From the NCBI RefSeq assembly GCF_028683095.1, contig NZ_JAJUBC010000006.1, positions 164,875 through 228,874 of the forward strand: DNA of 64,000 nucleotides, read 5' to 3'. Positions within the stretch are counted from its first letter, which is position 1, and the number at the start of each line of letters is the position of its first letter. The notes beneath the pieces were generated by a model that saw nothing but the letters and a program-made list of their open reading frames with translations, was not told the DNA's origin and did not search any database. Below, piece by piece: positions 56,127 through 64,000 of the stretch. A program made the translations under genes and the position numbers. Source of the DNA: Enterovibrio gelatinilyticus (lineage in GTDB: Bacteria > Pseudomonadota > Gammaproteobacteria > Enterobacterales > Vibrionaceae).

Positions 56127-56993
56127 TTAAGGGTTACGTGGGAATTTATCGAAGTCAGGACGACGCTTTTCATTAAATGCGTTGCGCCCTTCCTGACCTT
56201 CTTCCGTCATGTAGAACATCATGGTTGCATTGCCTGCCAATTCTTGGAGACCAGCTTGACCATCACAATCAGCATTCAACGCCGCTTTCAAACAACGCAG
56301 CGCCATTGGGCTGTGTTGCAACACTTCACGACACCAACGCACAGTTTCACGTTCCAGTTCCGCATAAGGCACAACATGGTTAACCAGTCCCATGTCCAAC
56401 GCTTCTTGCGCATCGTAGAAACGGCATAAGAACCAAATTTCACGGGCTTTTTTCTGACCCACGATGCGTGCCATGTAAGACGCGCCCCAACCGCCGTCAA
56501 AAGAACCGACTTTCGGGCCTGTTTGACCAAACTGAGCGTTGTCAGCCGCAATCGTTAAGTCACACATCATGTGCAGCACATGACCACCACCCACAGCATA
56601 ACCGGCCACAGCGGCAATCACAGGTTTTGGACAAGTACGGATTTGACGTTGGAAATCTAACACGTTGAGGTGGTGAGTACCTTGGTCGTCACGGTAGCCA
56701 CCGTAGTCGCCACGAATTTTCTGGTCACCGCCAGAACAAAACGCATACTCGCCTTGGCCTGTCAGGACAATCACGCCCACTTTTTCGTCATAACGCGCGT
56801 CAGCAAGTGCTTTAATCATCTCGTTGACGGTTTGCGGACGAAATGCATTACGCACTTCCGGGCGGTTAATCGTAATACGGGCAATCCCGTCAACAGACTT
56901 ATGAAAAAGAATATCTTCATAGCCTTCAGAGCAGTCGTTCCACTCTACCGATGCATAGAGTTCCTGTTCGGTTAAACCTGTTGTAATCGCCAT
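56127..56993 (-). CDS. menB: 1,4-dihydroxy-2-naphthoyl-CoA synthase
   Basis: Ring-closing crotonase-family enzyme. 288 residues (E. coli 285). Motifs: [63 protein letters not shown], ending [14 protein letters not shown]. It follows menH by 10 bases and its stop is next to menC. Confidence 0.97.
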   Translation of the reverse strand: MAITTGLTEQELYASVEWNDCSEGYEDILFHKSVDGIARITINRPEVRNAFRPQTVNEMIKALADARYDEKVGVIVLTGQGEYAFCSGGDQKIRGDYGGYRDDQGTHHLNVLDFQRQIRTCPKPVIAAVAGYAVGGGHVLHMMCDLTIAADNAQFGQTGPKVGSFDGGWGASYMARIVGQKKAREIWFLCRFYDAQEALDMGLVNHVVPYAELERETVRWCREVLQHSPMALRCLKAALNADCDGQAGLQELAGNATMMFYMTEEGQEGRNAFNEKRRPDFDKFPRNP

Positions 56994-57003
56994 AATGCTT
57001 CCA

Positions 57004-57822
57004 TTAATTCGTTAATTTATTGATCAGCCGTTTTACGTGCTGGCTATACAGGGTGGCCTGTTCAGCGTGAATATTGTGCCCAGCGTCTGGAATAGTGAGA
57101 AATTCAAATCCCGAATGCATTGCTAGCGCACCAAATTTGGGGTCATTTTCGCCACAAAAATAATAAAGAGGCAGGCCGCTCGTTCTGAGGGGCTCAATCA
57201 GCAATGGCTGCTTTGCCAAAGATGTGGCACGCAACATGCTGGCTACTTCAGTCCCGAGGTTATCACTGCGAATGGTCACCAAACTTTGTTTTTGCTCATG
57301 ATTTAGTGAAGAAAATACCGCTTGTTGATACCAGTCTTGAAGCACATCAACCATAGGTTCATCAGCAAATCGCCGCGCCCATCGCTCATCGTTTTCTAAT
57401 CTCGCGCCACGTTCATTCACGGGCAAACCAGTATGACCGCTTTCAATGATAAGCCCCTGTAAGTTGGCCTTGCCTCGCGCCAACGCATAGCGCTGAAAAG
57501 CACACATATACATGCCAATTCGTGCGCCGAGGGAATATCCAACGAGCCAAAAAGGTTGATTGAGATGGGATTGAATCGCTTGAATCACTAACTTGCCCGT
57601 ATCTTCAAAGCCGTCGGTCTCCCCAACACCTTTCACACAGACGTTTTTACTTTCACCGTGCCCAGGAAGATCGATCGTCAAACACGTAAAGTCTTGTTCG
57701 AGAATATCAACCACGCCTTGCCAGTCTTTGCCTGAACCTAGCAAGCCATGAAGAAACACAACAGCGGGTCGGTCTTTAGCCCCAGAAAGGCGAGCCGACA
57801 ATTGGCTACAACAGGTTGGCAT
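57004..57822 (-). CDS. menH: 2-succinyl-6-hydroxy-2,4-cyclohexadiene-1-carboxylate synthase
   Basis: Alpha/beta hydrolase fold, 272 residues. [14 protein letters not shown] oxyanion region, nucleophile elbow [11 protein letters not shown] with Ser, [17 protein letters not shown], and catalytic His in [11 protein letters not shown]. It eliminates pyruvate from the MenD product. A TTG five codons earlier opens the frame; I prefer the ATG, which overlaps the menD end by 17 bases. Confidence 0.92.
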   Translation of the reverse strand: MPTCCSQLSARLSGAKDRPAVVFLHGLLGSGKDWQGVVDILEQDFTCLTIDLPGHGESKNVCVKGVGETDGFEDTGKLVIQAIQSHLNQPFWLVGYSLGARIGMYMCAFQRYALARGKANLQGLIIESGHTGLPVNERGARLENDERWARRFADEPMVDVLQDWYQQAVFSSLNHEQKQSLVTIRSDNLGTEVASMLRATSLAKQPLLIEPLRTSGLPLYYFCGENDPKFGALAMHSGFEFLTIPDAGHNIHAEQATLYSQHVKRLINKLTN

Positions 57823-59614
57823 GACGGACGGTTTCAAAAAGGGCTTTCAAGTCGCGACCACACTCGCCTGCTGGCACTGTCAACTCAATCACCGTCGTGC
57901 CCGTTTGATTCATTGCTTCGAGACAAACCTGACGTGCTTGCTTCAACATAGACGGGTTGGCATACCTCAGCCCAAACATGGCAGCAGCATGGGAGAATTC
58001 AACGCCATGAGGCATGCGATAGTAAGTGTCTTTCTCTGCTTCCGGTACAGGTAACATATCGAAAATGCCGCCACCATTATTGTTAATCACAACCAACACT
58101 AGCGGTTGAGGATTGTTTGCCAATAGCGCCAAACTGTTCAAATCATACAGCGCAGAGGTATCCCCAAGCAGACATAACATGGGTTTTTGACGTGTTCGCT
58201 GAACACCCGCCGCTGACGCAATCAAGCCATCGATACCCGACGCGCCGCGATTTGCAAACACTGCCACATCCGGCAAACAAGCGCACATGTCCAGTAAACG
58301 AATCGCCATACTGTTGCCAATAAACACGTCGCAATCAGGTGTTATCCAATCGGCAACGTCGGTGGCAAAGGCAAGTTCAGACACACCAGAAGAGGAGTGG
58401 CATTGCTCATGAAGTAACGCCATAACCTGTTGGCTGACACTCGCTAAGTCTCTCGCCCAATCATTCACAGGTTGGGGCAGGTTCATTTGGCATGTGCATT
58501 GAATCAAGGTGTCTGCCACTACAGAAGGTGAGGCAATAATGCGATATGCCGACTGATGGTAAGGGTCAAGTCGACCTTGATGATCATCCACCAGCCAATA
58601 ATCGCCGACAAACGATGAAATAAACTGACCTAAGCGCTTAGACACCAAACGACTGCCAAATTGCACAATACAATCCGCGTGTTTGAGCCATTCTGCACAG
58701 GCCGGATTCTGTAACCAAACATCAAATCCTGAATAGTCCGAGCCTTTTCCTGCTTGCGGATCAGTCAATAACGGCCAACCCAATTGATCAGCAAGCATTT
58801 GGACAGTGCGTCGATCGTCTTGCGTCATGCGACCTGCGATCAATACGCCTTTCTGACTGACCCTGTTTTGCCATTGGGCTTTCACATCATCCAAGCATGG
58901 CGACATCTTGGTCAGCGTCAAATAAGGCTTATCACTGTTAAGCCATGGCAAAACAGGGGCGAGATAATGACTTGCATCATCCATGTCACCGTACAAAGGC
59001 TCAGGGAACGGACAATTGACATGCAAGCTACCGCCGCTTTCCGCCTGATGATGCAAGGATTCACTCAATAGCGACAACAGCCAAGTCGGCGCTATCGTTT
59101 CGCTCGGAGACGGTAAATCACAGAACTGGTCGGCATGCTCGCCAAAAATGGCTTTTTGTCCGATCGCTTGATTCGCACCACATTGGATCAACTCAGCGGG
59201 TCGGTCAGCCGTTAACAGCACGAGCTTTTCACGAGTCAGCCGACTTTCGGCCACGGCAGGCAACAAGTTGGCGACCGCAGTACCTGAAGTGACAATCACG
59301 GCAACAGGCCGCTGAGAAGCTTTCGCAAGACCCAATGCCAAGAAGCCTAAACCGCGTTCATCGAAATGTGTATGGAGAGTAATATTGGGGTTGTGACGTT
59401 TAAGACGCTCCGCCTCAAGCGTGAGCGGCGTAGAACGTGAACCCGGAGCAATACAGATATCTACCACACCAGAGCGAACCAACGAAGTCAGCACAAGGCG
59501 AGACCAAATGCGGTTTAATGTCGCTTGACTTAGCGGTGCTTTGCTTAGCTGTGCTTGGTTTAGTTGTGCTTGGTTTAAAGAGGCTTTGTTTAGTTCGGTA
59601 TGATTTGCCATCAA
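57806..59614 (-). CDS. menD: SEPHCHC synthase (MenD)
   Basis: Thiamine diphosphate enzyme joining isochorismate and 2-oxoglutarate. 602 residues versus about 556 in E. coli. Motifs: ICIAPGSRSTPLTL, HTHFDERGLGFLALGLAKAS, TSGTAVANLLPAV, LTADRPAELIQCGANQAIGQ, RGASGIDGLIASAAGVQR and ThDP-binding GDTSALYDLNSLALL … NNNGGGIFDMLP. The first about 31 residues are an extension made of five-residue repeats and are not part of the family core. It overlaps menH. Confidence 0.96.
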   Translation of the reverse strand: MMANHTELNKASLNQAQLNQAQLSKAPLSQATLNRIWSRLVLTSLVRSGVVDICIAPGSRSTPLTLEAERLKRHNPNITLHTHFDERGLGFLALGLAKASQRPVAVIVTSGTAVANLLPAVAESRLTREKLVLLTADRPAELIQCGANQAIGQKAIFGEHADQFCDLPSPSETIAPTWLLSLLSESLHHQAESGGSLHVNCPFPEPLYGDMDDASHYLAPVLPWLNSDKPYLTLTKMSPCLDDVKAQWQNRVSQKGVLIAGRMTQDDRRTVQMLADQLGWPLLTDPQAGKGSDYSGFDVWLQNPACAEWLKHADCIVQFGSRLVSKRLGQFISSFVGDYWLVDDHQGRLDPYHQSAYRIIASPSVVADTLIQCTCQMNLPQPVNDWARDLASVSQQVMALLHEQCHSSSGVSELAFATDVADWITPDCDVFIGNSMAIRLLDMCACLPDVAVFANRGASGIDGLIASAAGVQRTRQKPMLCLLGDTSALYDLNSLALLANNPQPLVLVVINNNGGGIFDMLPVPEAEKDTYYRMPHGVEFSHAAAMFGLRYANPSMLKQARQVCLEAMNQTGTTVIELTVPAGECGRDLKALFETVRHANLL

Positions 59615-59619
59615 AAGGA

Positions 59620-60936
59620 TTATCCTGCTTTTTTCTCGCGCGTAGAATCCGGAAGCGGTTTTAGAAGACTAAGCAAGGTCGATACTTTTCTGTCGAGTTC
59701 ATGCCACTCACTGAGGGCATCGGATCCCGGAACGATACCCGCCCCTGCAAAAAGATGCAGCGCATCGCCCATCATCAACGCGCTTCGTATCGCCACACAA
59801 AACTCGCTTTGCTGTGTACCAAGATACCCGACCGAGCCGCTATACCAACCACGAACAAACGGTTCATTTTCAACAATAAACGAAACCGCGCTCTCGCGAG
59901 GCAACCCAGCAATGGCAGCAGTCGGTTGCAAGCTATCTAGCAAGGCAGAGCTTGTCACATCAGGGTTGAGCACCGCGTCAATCGCACGTTTTAGGTGCTG
60001 CACTTTTCGCAAACGCACAAGGTGCGGCGTCTCTTCAACCGCCAGCGTTTCACAGTAATCAGTAAGACGAGCGGAAATGTCGTCCACCACCAGACGGTTC
60101 TCATACGCGTTTTTACTGTCATTCAACAGCCACTGCGCCAATGCCAAATCGTCTTCTGAGCTAGCTCCACGGCCAATCGTGCCTGCTAATGCTTCCGTCG
60201 ATAATGCTTGAGCCCGACGATGAAACAGGCGCTCTGGCGTCGAGCCCACGAAGCAATGCTTGGCGTCCAACGCCAACATAAAATGAAAGTTTGCGCTGTT
60301 CTGATCACGGCTTGCTTTTAGCAACTGCGCCGCTGAGACCGTTCTATCTAAAGACAAAGACGTCTTTCTCGCGAGTACCACCTTTTGCAGCTCAGTCTGA
60401 TCGATCTGAGTCAGGGCACGATCGATCATGTTTGACCATTGCGGGTAAGACGGGGAATGTTCAGTAGAGATAATATGACATTCAGGCGGTGACAACGGGG
60501 GAGGAACTAGCGTCAACTTTGACAGTGCGGCCTGCGTTTTAAGGAGGTCATCGCCAAAATTCACCGTAATGGACCATGCCTCACCCTGACGCACGATCTC
60601 GATTTGAGGCAAGAAGAAGAAAGATTGCAAGCAGCGCTGATTGCGCTCAGTTCGGCCATCAAAAGAGCGGCCACCCCATATACGCTGACCAGACGCAAGC
60701 ACGGTTTCGGCAGCGAGCGGATCAGTAAATGTCTTCACTTGACCAAGCACTAGCACTTCATCGCGGGTATCACGCGTTTGCCAATAGAATTTGGGAAATA
60801 TCGGTTGGGCATCCAGCCACTCGATCGGGTCGACCGAATCGGACCAAGAAAAAGACACCCTTAATTGATGAGGGATCGGAGATAACGTCGACAAGGAATC
60901 AACAAGCTGGGCTATCGCTTGGTTTAAATCGGTCAC
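59620..60936 (-). CDS. menF: Menaquinone-specific isochorismate synthase
   Basis: Converts chorismate to isochorismate. 438 residues of the chorismate-binding fold: KVVLARKTSLSLD, FVGSTPERLFHR, LSTEALAGTIGRG, HLVRLRKVQHLKRAI, LQPTAAIAGLPRESA and LFAGAGIVPGSDALSEWHE. The start is a GTG preceded by GAGG. First gene of the men operon; 5 bases separate it from menD. Confidence 0.95.
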   Translation of the reverse strand: MTDLNQAIAQLVDSLSTLSPIPHQLRVSFSWSDSVDPIEWLDAQPIFPKFYWQTRDTRDEVLVLGQVKTFTDPLAAETVLASGQRIWGGRSFDGRTERNQRCLQSFFFLPQIEIVRQGEAWSITVNFGDDLLKTQAALSKLTLVPPPLSPPECHIISTEHSPSYPQWSNMIDRALTQIDQTELQKVVLARKTSLSLDRTVSAAQLLKASRDQNSANFHFMLALDAKHCFVGSTPERLFHRRAQALSTEALAGTIGRGASSEDDLALAQWLLNDSKNAYENRLVVDDISARLTDYCETLAVEETPHLVRLRKVQHLKRAIDAVLNPDVTSSALLDSLQPTAAIAGLPRESAVSFIVENEPFVRGWYSGSVGYLGTQQSEFCVAIRSALMMGDALHLFAGAGIVPGSDALSEWHELDRKVSTLLSLLKPLPDSTREKKAG

Positions 60937-61342
60937 ACTAACCTCACTAAATTCTCACAAAGTGCCCGATTCCTTGGGTATTGCTGTTTGCTAACGACAC
61001 TCAAGCAACCGAAATATGCTTGGATTCATAGCGGGTCCAACCCCGCCGCGACCTGCGCTCACACACTTCACGCGTGTTAATCGTGCAAAACATCACCCAA
61101 GTGGCGATTTTTACACCAACAACCGGTAATTCGCGACAAACTCGATAATATTTCCTGTTGGAAAGCTATTCTACAACCTTATTGTTTATGATGAAAATCG
61201 AATGTTCTAGCATAACGTCTGGGTTAAACAGGATTTAATCATTGATTTCTCTCCTTTTCGCTGCTTTTTACTATTAGCTACTTATATAACCCCTTTCGTT
61301 AGTGTAATTTACTGCAAATAACAAAATTTACGCTCAGGAATC
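60937..61342. other. Divergent control region between menF and alaA
   Basis: 406 bases with no supported gene. AT-rich toward alaA. It contains a GC-rich part near 61038-61065 and the segment CTCAAGCAACCGAAATATGC near 60999, which resembles Vibrio intergenic repeat text. No clear consensus promoter was found by eye. Confidence 0.5.
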
Positions 61343-62560
61343 ATGATGCAAGATATCGGGATGTCGAACAAGCTGGATAATGTCTGTTACGACATTCGTG
61401 GTCCAGTGATGAAACAGGCTAAGCGCCTCGAAGAAGAAGGCCACAAAATTCTAAAACTGAACATCGGCAACCCAGCCCCATTTGGCTTTGATGCACCGGA
61501 TGAAATTCTGGTTGATGTGATCCGCAACTTGCCAACGTCTCAAGGCTATTGTGATTCCAAAGGAATTTACTCTGCCCGTAAAGCCGTCGTTCAGCACTAC
61601 CAAAAACGCGGCATGCTCGATTTGGATGTGGAAGATGTTTACCTAGGTAACGGCGTGTCCGAACTGATCGTCATGTCCATGCAGGCATTACTAAATAGCG
61701 GAGACGAATTGCTGGTTCCATCACCGGATTACCCGCTGTGGACGGCAGCCGTGTCGCTTTCCGGCGGTAACCCTGTTCACTATATGTGTGACGAAGAATC
61801 AGATTGGTATCCAGACTTGGCTGACATCAAAGCCAAGATCACACCGAAAACCAAAGGCATTGTGCTGATTAACCCAAACAACCCAACAGGTGCGGTATAT
61901 AGCCGTGATTTCCTGCTTGAGGTTGCGGAGATCGCACGTCAGCATAATCTGATTATTTTCTCAGACGAGATCTACGACAAGATTCTTTATGACGGTGCTC
62001 AACATCACTCCATAGCGCCACTGGCACCTGATGTCTTCTGTGTCACCTTTAGCGGTCTGTCAAAATCATACCGCGTATGTGGTTTCCGCTCTGGCTGGAT
62101 GATCCTCTCTGGGCCACTTCACAAAGCAAAAAGCTACATTGCTGGATTGGAGATGCTGTCTTCAATGCGTTTGTGTGCCAACGTGCCAATGCAACACGCG
62201 ATTCAGACAGCATTAGGCGGCTATCAGAGCATTAATGAGCTAATTCTGCCGGGTGGTCGTCTGCTTGAGCAGCGAGACAAAGCGCACGAATTACTCAATC
62301 AAATTCCAGGCGTAAGTTGTGTCAAACCGAAAGGCGCACTCTATCTGTTCCCGAAAATTGATACCAAGCGCTATAAAATCTACGACGATGAAAAAATGAT
62401 GCTGGATTTCCTGATGCAGGAAAAAGTATTGATGGTGCATGGCACGGGCTTTAACTGGCCTAAACCGGACCATTTCCGCATTGTGACTTTGCCACGCGTT
62501 GACGATTTGGAACTCGCGATTGGGCGTTTTGAGCGTTTCTTATCGACGTATAGTCAGTAA
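61343..62560 (+). CDS. alaA: Glutamate-pyruvate aminotransferase AlaA
   Basis: PLP-dependent enzyme making alanine from pyruvate. 405 residues, collinear with E. coli YfbQ/AlaA. NKLDNVCYDIRGPVMKQAKR, LNIGNPAPFGFDAPDEI, INPNNPTGAVYS, SDEIYDKILYDG, and the PLP lysine in TFSGLSKSYRVCGFRSGWM. AGGA precedes the first ATG by 4 bases and the second ATG by 7; either is possible. Confidence 0.95.
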   Translation: MMQDIGMSNKLDNVCYDIRGPVMKQAKRLEEEGHKILKLNIGNPAPFGFDAPDEILVDVIRNLPTSQGYCDSKGIYSARKAVVQHYQKRGMLDLDVEDVYLGNGVSELIVMSMQALLNSGDELLVPSPDYPLWTAAVSLSGGNPVHYMCDEESDWYPDLADIKAKITPKTKGIVLINPNNPTGAVYSRDFLLEVAEIARQHNLIIFSDEIYDKILYDGAQHHSIAPLAPDVFCVTFSGLSKSYRVCGFRSGWMILSGPLHKAKSYIAGLEMLSSMRLCANVPMQHAIQTALGGYQSINELILPGGRLLEQRDKAHELLNQIPGVSCVKPKGALYLFPKIDTKRYKIYDDEKMMLDFLMQEKVLMVHGTGFNWPKPDHFRIVTLPRVDDLELAIGRFERFLSTYSQ

Positions 62561-62598
62561 TATCGATTGCTCATAAAGACTTGGGATCGCTGGAAAGC

Positions 62599-62633
62599 GG
62601 TCCTAGGTCCTAGGTCCTAGGTCCTAGGTCCTG
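62599..62633. repeat. 7-bp tandem repeat (GGTCCTA)5
   Basis: Five direct copies of GGTCCTA, the last imperfect (GGTCCTG), between alaA and the rhombosortase gene. The stop codon of the rhombosortase lies inside it. Each junction creates the palindrome CCTAGG. Confidence 0.93.
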
Positions 62634-63212
62634 AATATTTTCACTTCCACTCTGTTTCCATACTAACGCGAAAATTAAGCCTACAGCAGCCCCAGCCCAG
62701 TGAGCTTGATACGCCACCCCTGCTTCAATCAACGCCGCAGTCATGGAGTCGCCACCCGTATAGGCTTCATATACCAGCTTGATTGCCACCCCCATCAACA
62801 TCAACCATCCCAGCGGCACCTTGTTTTGAATGTCTCTAACGACACCAAACACAAACAACCCATGCAACACGCCAGAAAGCCCTGCATACCAATCAAATGG
62901 ACTGAGAAACATCACCAGCCCGATGACGAGCATCATACTGGCGAGCATCATGATTAAGGCACGCGATGAATAGTAGGCACGATGAAGCCACACCAACACA
63001 AAAAGCGCAGCTAAATTCATCATCATATGGATAGCATTGGTGTGAGTGAGGTTTCCTGTTACGATTCGCCACCACTGGCCTGCGTGTATATCAAGGCGAT
63101 CCCAAACCAATGCCTGATGAACAACGGGAACCTGTGCGAACAAGGTAATCACAACCAAAAGAACCAATATTCGAGAAACTGACAATCGTGTCTCCAACGC
63201 TCGAGATTTCAT
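62610..63212 (-). CDS. rrtA: Rhombosortase (rhomboid-family protease)
   Basis: 200-residue intramembrane serine protease with six helices. Catalytic Ser113 in AGLSGVLHG and His171 in AYQAHWAGA. The N-terminal WWRIVTGNLTHTNAIHMMMN is typical of the rhombosortase branch that cleaves GlyGly-CTERM proteins in Vibrio and Shewanella. The last residues DLGPRT and the stop are encoded by the tandem repeat. It diverges from tapT by 16-22 bases. Confidence 0.9.
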   Translation of the reverse strand: MKSRALETRLSVSRILVLLVVITLFAQVPVVHQALVWDRLDIHAGQWWRIVTGNLTHTNAIHMMMNLAALFVLVWLHRAYYSSRALIMMLASMMLVIGLVMFLSPFDWYAGLSGVLHGLFVFGVVRDIQNKVPLGWLMLMGVAIKLVYEAYTGGDSMTAALIEAGVAYQAHWAGAAVGLIFALVWKQSGSENIQDLGPRT

Positions 63213-63234
63213 TTAGTTATAGCGTACCGTGGTA

Positions 63235-63861
63235 ATGAATAAGAAAGCCAGTCGATATTGCGAACATTGCGGGAAAGCCAATAAGGCCTGTATCTGCCAC
63301 TTCATTTCACGCATTGACAGTGAAGTGCCCGTCATCGTGCTTCAACACCCTTCAGAAGTGAATCAGCCCATTGGCACCGCGCGTATTCTGTCGTTGTCTC
63401 TTCCCAATTGCGTATTGTTCGTGGGAGAGGACTTTTCTGAACATGCCGAACTTAACGCCATGCTGGCACAAGACAACACCGACTTTGCTTTGCTCTACCC
63501 GTCCGATAACGCGACCTCCGTCTCTTGCTGGCAAGCGGTTAGCCATAAAACGCGAGGTATCATATTACTCGACGGCACATGGCGAAAAGCATTTAAGATG
63601 TATCAGCTTTCGCGCAACTTACATGACTTACCTGCGGTGAAGCTCGATGACATTAGCGAAGGAAATTACCGCATTCGAAAATCGCCAGTTGAAGGTGGGT
63701 TATCGACTGTCGAGGCTGGGTATCACGCCCTTTCAGCAATGACAGGCGACACCCTGCGCTATCAGCCCCTGCTAACAGCCTTTGATGGGATGATTGAATA
63801 CCAAATAAGCCAAATGCCACCAGGGGTTTACGAGCGGCATTATGGAAATAAAGGGGAATGA
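63235..63861 (+). CDS. tapT: DTW-domain tRNA-uridine aminocarboxypropyltransferase
   Basis: Adds the acp group to U47 of tRNA (E. coli YfiP/TapT). 208 residues. N-terminal zinc-binding cysteines CEHCGKANKACIC, then VLQHPSEVNQPIGTARI and the signature ILLDGTWRKAFKM, followed by YRIRKSPVEGGLSTVEA. The ATG at 63235 is chosen; a GTG two codons earlier is in frame. After the stop the window ends with a tandem repeat. Confidence 0.93.
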   Translation: MNKKASRYCEHCGKANKACICHFISRIDSEVPVIVLQHPSEVNQPIGTARILSLSLPNCVLFVGEDFSEHAELNAMLAQDNTDFALLYPSDNATSVSCWQAVSHKTRGIILLDGTWRKAFKMYQLSRNLHDLPAVKLDDISEGNYRIRKSPVEGGLSTVEAGYHALSAMTGDTLRYQPLLTAFDGMIEYQISQMPPGVYERHYGNKGE

Positions 63862-63872
63862 CAAGAGCTGAG

Positions 63873-63912
63873 GTCCTAGAGTCCTAGAGTCCTAGAGTCC
63901 TAGAGTCCTAGA
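63873..63912. repeat. 8-bp tandem repeat (GTCCTAGA)5
   Basis: Five perfect copies of GTCCTAGA, 11 bases after the tapT stop. It shares the GTCCTAG core with the 7-bp repeat 1.2 kb upstream. The rest of the window (63913-64000) shows no supported gene. Confidence 0.94.
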
Positions 63913-64000
63913 AGGAATTTTCCATCAGTTGTTTAGCCGAGATTCTCTGAGGTTGAATAAAACAGGCACGAGTAAATTAATCAACGGAACTGCTTTTCCT

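Noticed and set aside
62599..63912. CRISPR array
   Set aside because: The repeats are 7-8 bp in direct tandem without spacers, and no cas genes are present.

Overview
The window looks like a chromosomal segment of a Vibrio (Gammaproteobacteria, Vibrionaceae). The evidence is a toxR-toxS pair beside htpG, an OmpT/OmpH-type porin, a rhombosortase, and the conserved gammaproteobacterial block apt-dnaX-ybaB-recR / htpG-adk-hemH-gsk. ToxR is clearly divergent from the cholerae and parahaemolyticus proteins as I remember them, so I do not name a species.

Region 1 (1-1139) is the 3' part of asnB with its terminator. Region 2 (about 1140-25830) is one long plus-strand exopolysaccharide/capsule locus. 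It opens with a 636-base leader carrying a perfect ops (JUMPstart) core, the recruitment site of the antiterminator RfaH. Next comes an export and initiation module: initiating sugar-phosphate transferase, outer-membrane beta-barrel, Wza-like protein and Wzc-like tyrosine kinase, in the same order as vpsLMNO of V. cholerae. wecB and wecC then make UDP-ManNAcA. An AT-rich, overlapping core follows (glycosyltransferases, Wzx, Wzy, hexapeptide acetyltransferase, PaaK/CapK-like adenylating enzyme, alpha/alpha-barrel protein, WecG-family transferase). The locus ends with a secreted choice-of-anchor-A/FG-GAP protein, an acyltransferase, a small membrane protein plus VanZ-like pair, a secreted 153-residue unknown, an O-antigen-ligase-like protein and a low-molecular-weight tyrosine phosphatase that would oppose the kinase.

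Region 3 (25830-37735) is housekeeping: an ERIC-like repeat touching the gsk stop codon, then gsk, hemH, adk and htpG on the minus strand, toxRS inserted on the plus strand, and recR, ybaB, dnaX, apt and ybaN on the minus strand. htpG has a near-consensus sigma-32 promoter, and dnaX keeps an E. coli-type programmed -1 frameshift signal. Region 4 (37750-47535) holds a very short membrane-protein gene, a DksA/TraR-type protein, a lipoprotein, a DUF2057 protein, a porin, dinG, a TSUP permease, priC, a histone-deacetylase-family enzyme, rsmS, and an alanine/glycine:cation symporter behind a long structured leader.

Region 5 (47600-53724) has a TIGR02647 protein, an MFS transporter, a Tim44-domain protein, a TM2 protein, a TetR regulator with a palindromic operator candidate, and an MFS-PlsC fusion. 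Region 6 (53717-60936) is the menaquinone operon menF-menD-menH-menB-menC-menE on the minus strand. Region 7 (60937-64000) carries alaA, a rhombosortase and tapT, with two GTCCTAG-type tandem repeats. I saw no tRNA, rRNA, insertion sequence or CRISPR array.
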